DNA from: Diaporthe sp. PMI_573
Lineage: Eukaryota; Ascomycota; Sordariomycetes; Diaporthales; Diaporthaceae
Direction of reading: 5' to 3'
DNA: 64,000 nt
Assembly (NCBI GenBank): GCA_021399435.1
Contig: JAJTUP010000003.1
Coordinates: forward strand, 1,984,001 to 2,048,000
Part shown: positions 59,701 to 64,000 of the stretch, piece by piece
How positions within the stretch are numbered: the stretch's first letter is position 1
How the letters are laid out: each line of letters starts with the position of its first letter
Translations under genes and position numbers: made by a program
Notes under the pieces: model-generated
What the model was told of the DNA's origin: nothing
The model's input: only the letters and a program-made list of their open reading frames with translations
Databases searched by the model: none

Positions 59701-62700
59701 AATGCTGCTCGGGGATATTACATTTTACATAATAGATGCCTCGACCCCTTTCCTATTCTCGATTATAGATATAGACGCCCTTGGTGTGTTCCTCTAAAAT
59801 ACTACTAACAAGCTAGTATAATGCTGGCCTAACAGTACCAAGATAGTTATTCTAGTGACAAGAAAGTGGGGCTACCTGTGGTTTTCTCCCTTTAGGCATA
59901 ATTCTACTTCTATAGCTACTTTCTTTATTGAAATAGAGCTTCGGCGACTACATTGCTGGTTTGGGCACCCTTTAGTTAACCAGCTAAACCATCTCCTAAC
60001 CAACGCTAGCCACCTAATAGAGACAGTGGCTCTGGAAGCTGTATCTAAGTTTTGCTACTATTGCCAGCTAAACGCTAACGCCTCTAAACAGTTTAAATTT
60101 ATGTTGAAAGATAATGTCGACTTTAACTATAAACTACTTGTTAACATCATGTACCTGAAGGGTTGCCTAATACTACATATAGTAGACTCAGCTACTTCTT
60201 TTTAAGCTGCTTGCTTCCTTACATCCCTTTCTACCAAAGATATATAGGAGGCACTCTAAATGATGTAGATAGACAGCTATTTAGGACCCCCTAATTGGCT
60301 GGTCCATAATGCCGGCACCAACTTTGCTTTAGCAGAGCTTAGAAACAAGGCAAGGCTAATAGGCATTACCTGTAAGCAGGTTCCTATAGAAGCCCACTAG
60401 TTGATAGGCAAGGTAGAGAGGCACCACAGCCCATTATGCCATGCTTTTAATATCCTTTATACTAAGCTATCCAGGTCGTTTACTAATGACGCTATCCTTT
60501 AGATAGCCATGAAGGCTATTAACGATATAGCTGGGCCAGACGGGCTAGTACCTATATTGCTCATCTTTGGCGCCTTTCCCTAGATAAACACTAATTTACC
60601 ACCTTTACTATCAATGCTAAAGAGAGCTAAAGCTATCGCCAAGGCCACAAAAGCACTTTGGAAGGCCTTGATAGAGTAGCAACTCAACACTATACTTTAC
60701 AGCCACAATGGGCTAGACGTTACTAGCTAGTTAACATTACTATTACAAAGCAAAGTCCGGGTATGGCGAGAAAAGGATAGCTAGCAGGGACCATTTAAGC
60801 TACTAGCCACGGAAGGCCATAACATCACAATTAACTTGCCCAATAGCCCCATGAAATTTCAGTCTATAGCCGTTCGGCTATACTATCGTAAAGAGCCTAG
60901 CCCCGAGCCGGAAACTATAAACAGCGCCATAAATACCACCACTACGCACCCAACAGGTACCCTAGAGAGCCGCCAGGCCGAGGGCAGCACAATTTACGTC
61001 CAAGGCGATGCCCCTCCGGCACCCTACTGCCGTGGCTACTCACAACGCCTTACTCCCAGCCCATATACTATACTGTTGTAAAAAAAAGAGGACAACTTTA
61101 AGCTAGCAACCTGACTATACCTAGATAGCGTTATCATAACACCTAGCACCCTGTTTAAAGAATCTAATGCTTCCGAGATAAATAATTTAGTAGTACGTGA
61201 TGTCTTTAACTTCAAATGCTTCAACCCTATTACCTATAGGGCTATTTAGCTATTCAAGTCCTATATAATACATAAAATCAAGAACAAGACTACTAAACTA
61301 TATAAAAAGTCACGCCTAGTAGTTTAAGGATATAACAATATAGGTAAGAAGGATATCCTTACCCAATTACCGACAATTCAACAGGTTAGCTAGTGGCTGA
61401 TTATAGTACTAGCCCTGTCCCTCTTATAAAGAAAAATAGTAGTTAAACTTCACGATATCACCCAAGCATACCCTTAGTTAAAATCAAGGCTATTCCAGCC
61501 AATTCTAGCCTAATTACCCACAGAGCTAAGGCTATAATACCCTCCAGGCACGATCATAAGGGTAATAAAACCCCTATACAGCATCACTAAGGCGGGCGTA
61601 CACTAGTAGGCAACGTACTATTGTTACTATTATAAATAGTTAAAGATAAGGATGTTGACTTTTAACCTGTACCTTCTTATTACAGAAGGCCTAGCAGAAT
61701 TATTTAGGCTAGTAGGTATATAAACCAACAATACCCTTATTCTCAGTACTCCAGCGTTTTCGGCTAAAGAAGAAAAGAAGATCTAGAAGGCTAAGATTAT
61801 TTATAAGCTAAAAACGACCCTTACGCCTACTAGCCCTATTAACTATAATAGCACCTGGCTATTGCTTTACAAGGATGGATCCCTTAATATCAACCAGAAG
61901 GGCTAGGTAGAGAAGATCGCAATAATCAACTAAAAGTTACCTGACTAGGCATAACACTACCTTAAACAAAGGGCCTGTAGGGCATATATAGCCTCTATCT
62001 ACTAATCAGAAGCTACGTTTAACCTCTCTATCGCTACTTAAGCCTAATTACCTATAGACGAGGACTATACTAAGCTAAATAAGCAACTTAGGTAGTAAAT
62101 TAATAACCTTGCTTATAGGCTCAGATACATACCCCTTAACCTAACTATCACTAAGCTAATCATCTTTATCAATAGATTATTTACTAATAACTAGGATCTA
62201 AGCTTATAAATCAGCTTTATACTTGTATTAGCTACTAAGGAGCTAAACAGCAATAGTACCCAGTAGAAAATATATAATAACATCTTACACTAGTCCTCGA
62301 CAAAGTACAAAAGAGTAACCCGAAGCATACTAGTATTAGAAATATACAGCATGGCTAGTAGTTTTAACAGTACTGCCATAGTATCTACTACACTTTACCT
62401 TATTACCAACTAACTAGAGCTTCCCTAGGTATCCCTTATTATCTATACCAACTCATACTTACTATATAAGTACCTAGTCAAGCTCAGAACTACTAAAGAA
62501 AAGAGGCTAATAGTAGATATTCTCGCTCTCCACCAATTATATAAGAGGAGGGAGATTAGCAAGATCTAGTAGATCTATAGTAACGATAACCTAGCAGATA
62601 CCTTAACAAAGTTATTACTAAACAAGGCGCTAGAATACTTTATATCAATAAACAAGCTAACGGTACGTATAAAAGGGTTTATAGACTACCCTCACTTGGC

Positions 62701-64000
62701 CGGCAGGGACAGCTAATAGGAGGGCGCCTATAGGATTGTTAAGGCACGCCGGAAGGGCCCAACGATCATTTGAGTATTTGGGGCTTTTGTAGGCTTTTTA
62801 GCCAATTACGGCGTTCTTTTAGACATGCTGTTTTTTAAACGATTAAAAGACTACCAGTGTGGATTTGGTGACCGTTAAAGGGACTGCACGCCCGGCCCGG
62901 CTGTGGCCAATCAGAAGGGCCGGTCTGGCTTAGTCAGCAGAGGGCTGGCCACTACACCAAGTACTTCGGCGCCCACGATGGCGATGCCCTCTCTTCTTCC
63001 TTCCGTAGCAAGAATCGAACCCGTACCCAGACACGTACGGTGGTTCCTTTTGCTCGCCCCTATTTGCACGTGCAAAGACCCCCTGACCTAAGGCATCAGG
63101 GCCGTACCAACACCTGTCATCTTTCATAGCTAACGATCAACGGCGGCACAGATCTAATGGTGTTGTCATATGTAAGTATTTCCATCTGCACCTTGGATAC
63201 AGATGTCAAAGGTCAATTTTCTAATTGACCCATTTCCGCCCTCAGATTTTCTACGCGTCTTTCATGGCGGTCATATTTCGCCAGGTCCATATCGGGTACT
63301 TTGTGCATCAGTGGAACTTCCGCCTCAGGGACGTCACAGAACTGTTCTATGTAAGCCAGGATCCTTGCCCTTAAGCGTTTCCTATCAGCTAACTGGTGAA
63401 GCTTTTCAATGTGGCCACCAATCTCTTTGCAGTCACCATCATGCTCATCAAAGCGGCCATCCTTTTGGAGTGGCTACGGATCTTCCTGCCAAAGGGGACG
63501 CGCAATTACTTCTACTGGATTAGTGTGGTGATGTTGTCCGTTGACATCCTATTCTACTCGGCAGCATTGATTGCCATCAATCTCACATGCATGCCTCACA
63601 ATAAAATCTGGGATCCTACTGTTTCTGGACACTGCATCGACAGCAAGCCCCTGGACATTACCTCCGCTGCCATCAACTTTGTGATTGATGTCATTGTCCT
63701 GATCCTTCCACAAAAGGTGATATGGGGCTTGCAGATGTCGTTCTCGAAGCGACTTGGTGTCTCTGCCGTCTTCATGTTCGGCATTCTGTAAGTTTCTCAA
63801 TATCCCCAACCGTCTCTTCCTTGATCTGAACTCTAACACGGGGAACCAGCGCATGTTTTGCTGCAGGATTCAGACTTGCTGTCACTGTCAGCTATTCTCT
63901 GTCCCAGGACGTGACCTATACGTTCTGTACTGTGGGGATATGGGTGGTGGTTGAGTTAACATGTGGTCTCATTGTTCTTTGCATGCCATCACTTCCGAAG
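47784..64000 (+). CDS. Fungal rhodopsin-domain (SAT4-like) integral membrane protein, with retrotransposons in intron 1; 3' end beyond the window
   Basis: Exons: 47784-48009, 63152-63171, 63246-63350, 63402-63787 and 63850 to the window end. The frame is continuous throughout. Exon 1 gives a soluble N-terminus and the first membrane segment (NAIYSVCFALGSLVVFLRAY). Exon 2 supplies DYLMVLSY, the usual start of the second membrane segment in this family. Later exons give NVATNLFAVTIMLIKAAILL, a long loop with paired cysteines (LTCMPHNKIWDP, GHCIDSKPLD), AINFVIDVIVLILPQKVIWG and LGVSAVFMFGI, then the sixth/seventh helices with the family signature TYTFCTVGIWVVVELTCG. Intron 1 has donor GTGAGA at 48010, branch GCTAAC at 63130 and acceptor ACAG before 63152. 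Without the transposons it would be about 67 bases. These seven-helix proteins are plasma-membrane or organellar proteins of mostly unknown function and often lie near metabolite genes. Confidence 0.85.
48043..48297 (+). repeat. copia 5' LTR
   Basis: 255 bases, the same length as the 3' LTR. Differences are transitions (for example CCAACA to CCAATA at the end, ATCGAACC to ATCAAACC inside), as expected from RIP. Confidence 0.93.
48298..50040 (+). other. copia long leader region with internal repeats
   Basis: About 1.7 kb between the 5' LTR and the first recognisable Gag sequence. It includes a pyrimidine-rich tract (49,190-49,580, CTTCTTCT-type) and imperfect tandem copies of a segment with the pattern ACTATAATAGGAACTACACC (49,575-49,700). 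Another pair with AGGAAGGATGACTGTAAAGA / AGGAAGGGTAACTATAAAGA occurs at 49,720-49,830. No conserved protein was recognised. The frames at 49,098-49,452 are low-complexity. Confidence 0.45.
52020..52503 (+). repeat. gypsy 5' LTR
   Basis: 484 bases. It contains two inverted short motifs (GTAAGGCTTGCTTGTAAGCC) and a TATATAAGGATATAG stretch that may be the promoter. Differences from the 3' LTR are C/T and G/A transitions in both directions, so both copies were mutated after insertion. Confidence 0.95.
52565..53560 (+). pseudogene. chromovirus Gag remnant
   Basis: ATG at 52565 opens a frame with early TAG stops at glutamine positions. The Retrotrans_gag-like core is recognisable: AFKIDKPGPYKGDKGTL, YCLEGNVLAWFKPTLRDYL, FGDPDKDRTAER, and FISQFYEGLKEDVKDEI. 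The zinc knuckle CYNCGKPGYFVREC at about 53,430-53,475 keeps all three cysteines but has Phe in place of His. The Gag shell protein is non-functional here. Confidence 0.85.
54560..58030 (+). pseudogene. chromovirus Pol remnant with C-terminal chromodomain
   Basis: Order: protease with a degenerate DSG/DTG site (LLDSSAQGNFILPG, about 54,680) and LILGLPWLRATNSQID; RT 55,480-55,870 (PILFIPKKNGKLQLCIDY, FTALDLKGAYNLI, catalytic YLDDIFIF intact); RNase H 56,260-56,640 (EIYTDAFNDAVG, ETRYAILDKEF); integrase with a zinc finger relic (CNSCNKNKTARYKLYG, about 56,910) and core (LDFIVKLPLL, VVVCRLSKYIYFI, IDGQIERINQIIK). A chromodomain lies at about 57,890-58,030 (MEYLVKWKGYDTSENIW, EPTENL). Chromodomains of this family direct integration to heterochromatin marked by H3K9 methylation. 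More than 50 TAA/TAG stops make the gene dead. Confidence 0.9.
58150..58400. repeat. CTAGT/AACTAG palindromic repeat cluster
   Basis: About 250 bases made largely of GACTAGTTAACTAG-type units in both orientations (for example CGACTAGTCGACCCCC, GACTAGTTAACTGATTGAC, TTAACTAGTTAAACTAATTA). Units are irregularly spaced at about 12-30 bases. It lies inside the gypsy element between the chromodomain and the antisense frame, and could be a terminator, hairpin or degraded satellite. Confidence 0.75.
58602..59147 (-). pseudogene. Antisense coiled-coil protein remnant inside the gypsy element
   Basis: Minus-strand ATG at 59147 (MSLFTPS) opens one continuous frame of 181 codons, without frameshift, to a TAG at 58602. 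It is broken only by about nine in-frame TAA/TAG codons. The N-terminal half has SYYSKKVK, NSLLSSILQNAITIQPCSF and spaced aromatic residues where a Cys-cluster may have been (TGT to TAT changes would give the Tyr residues). The C-terminal half is a clear coiled coil (HQKLEDKIEELEEKLIHLYK), followed by WCKKISRAI and an acidic heptad-like stretch (LDKLDYIEKEEAEAKY). I recall similar antisense proteins between pol and the 3' LTR in other fungal gypsy elements, but cannot verify this here. The function is unknown. Confidence 0.6.
59211..59694 (+). repeat. gypsy 3' LTR
   Basis: 484 bases, aligned end to end with the 5' LTR. It ends TGTGATCATTACA and is followed by the target duplication TATTA. Confidence 0.95.
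62858..63112 (+). repeat. copia 3' LTR
   Basis: 255 bases, less mutated than the 5' copy. It contains GGTTCGATTCTTGC on the minus strand and a TGGCTTAGTCAGCAG run on the plus strand. The open frames across both LTRs (for example 62903-63091) are LTR sequence, not genes. Confidence 0.93.

Larger units (their letters stand above)
50041..62640 (+). pseudogene. copia Gag-Pol remnant (split by the gypsy insertion)
   Basis: Gag: helical segments around 50,770-51,240 (FLNIYYFNKVDPSQFH, LDKLQLCQQVLSYSYKG) and a zinc-knuckle-like YFIYGKEGCQSTNY near 51,500. The protease region (GIFLLKDQYSCHKF, IRFGKGPHSLSKGTTTIM) is cut at 52,014 by the gypsy element and resumes at 59,700 (MLLGDITFYIIDASTPFLF). The pre-integrase zinc domain is near 59,930-60,090 (LRRLHCWFGHPLVNQLNHLL, KFCYYCQLNA). 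The integrase core is near 60,270-60,650, with an Asp-to-Asn change in VHNAGTNF but GKVERHHSPL kept. RT is near 61,250-61,900 (KSRLVVQGYNNIGKKDIL, PLYSITKAG). RNase H is near 62,330-62,640, ending SNDNLADTLTK. Residues written Q are mostly TAA/TAG in the sequence. Confidence 0.82.
48043..63112 (+). mobile_element. Ty1/copia LTR retrotransposon in a host intron, itself interrupted by a gypsy element
   Basis: Two 255-base LTRs (48043-48297 and 62858-63112) start TGTGGATTTGGTGACCG and end CCGTACCAACA (left copy CCAATA). The element is flanked by the direct repeat CCTGT (48038-48042 and 63113-63117). Without the nested gypsy element it is about 7.4 kb. The order Gag, protease, integrase, reverse transcriptase, RNase H identifies it as copia. 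The orientation matches the host gene. Frequent TAA/TAG at glutamine positions make it non-functional. The right LTR retains more C and G than the left. Confidence 0.93.

Noticed and set aside
62903..63127. Small genes at the copia LTRs (also at 48060-48308).
   Set aside because: They are fully within LTR sequence present at both ends of the element.

Overview
The window looks like a chromosomal segment of a filamentous ascomycete, probably a Sordariomycete. The host genes have short (about 50-120 base) GT..AG introns with CTAAC/CTGAC-type branch sites. They are GC-balanced and lie between strongly AT-rich blocks of dead transposons. In those blocks nearly every expected glutamine codon (CAA/CAG) reads TAA/TAG, which is the signature expected of repeat-induced point mutation (RIP). 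No rRNA, tRNA or CRISPR array was recognised.

Layout. 0-8.9 kb is gene-poor: a Cys-rich/SANT-like acidic protein (745-1470), a three-exon small secreted Cys protein on the minus strand (2369-2984), an internally deleted remnant of a SPATA20/YyaL-family gene (3969-4706) and a 533-residue Cys-His protein of unknown role (5340-6941, minus). 8972-14942 is a four-exon gene for a CPS1/DIP2-type double-AMP-binding-domain protein. 15.6-18.1 kb holds a frameshifted minus-strand pseudogene that ends in a Ras/Rho-like GTPase domain. About 19.9-35 kb is an AT-rich transposon block: a Fot1/pogo-type DNA transposon with long inverted repeats, a Ty3/gypsy remnant with a solo LTR inside it, five copies of a 541-base LTR-like repeat, and a small GC-rich inverted-repeat element.

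35,480-43,431 (minus) is a complete 12-exon highly reducing polyketide synthase, predicted 2,419 residues (KS-AT-DH-degenerate cMT-ER-KR-ACP). It is divergent from a five-exon short-chain dehydrogenase (45,085-46,219, plus). Together they look like a minimal secondary-metabolite locus next to a transposon block. The last gene (47,784 to the window end) encodes a fungal rhodopsin-domain (SAT4-like) integral membrane protein. Its first intron has been entered by a Ty1/copia element (48,043-63,112, target duplication CCTGT). That element was itself entered by a chromodomain-bearing Ty3/gypsy element (52,020-59,694, target duplication TATTA). The splice donor, branch site and acceptor all survive, and the reading frame continues across the roughly 15 kb insertion.

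All exon models were read by eye from splice consensus and frame continuity. The PKS, SDR, CPS1/DIP2 and SAT4-like models keep frame throughout, which supports them strongly. Functional names are by motif recognition only; no database search was run.
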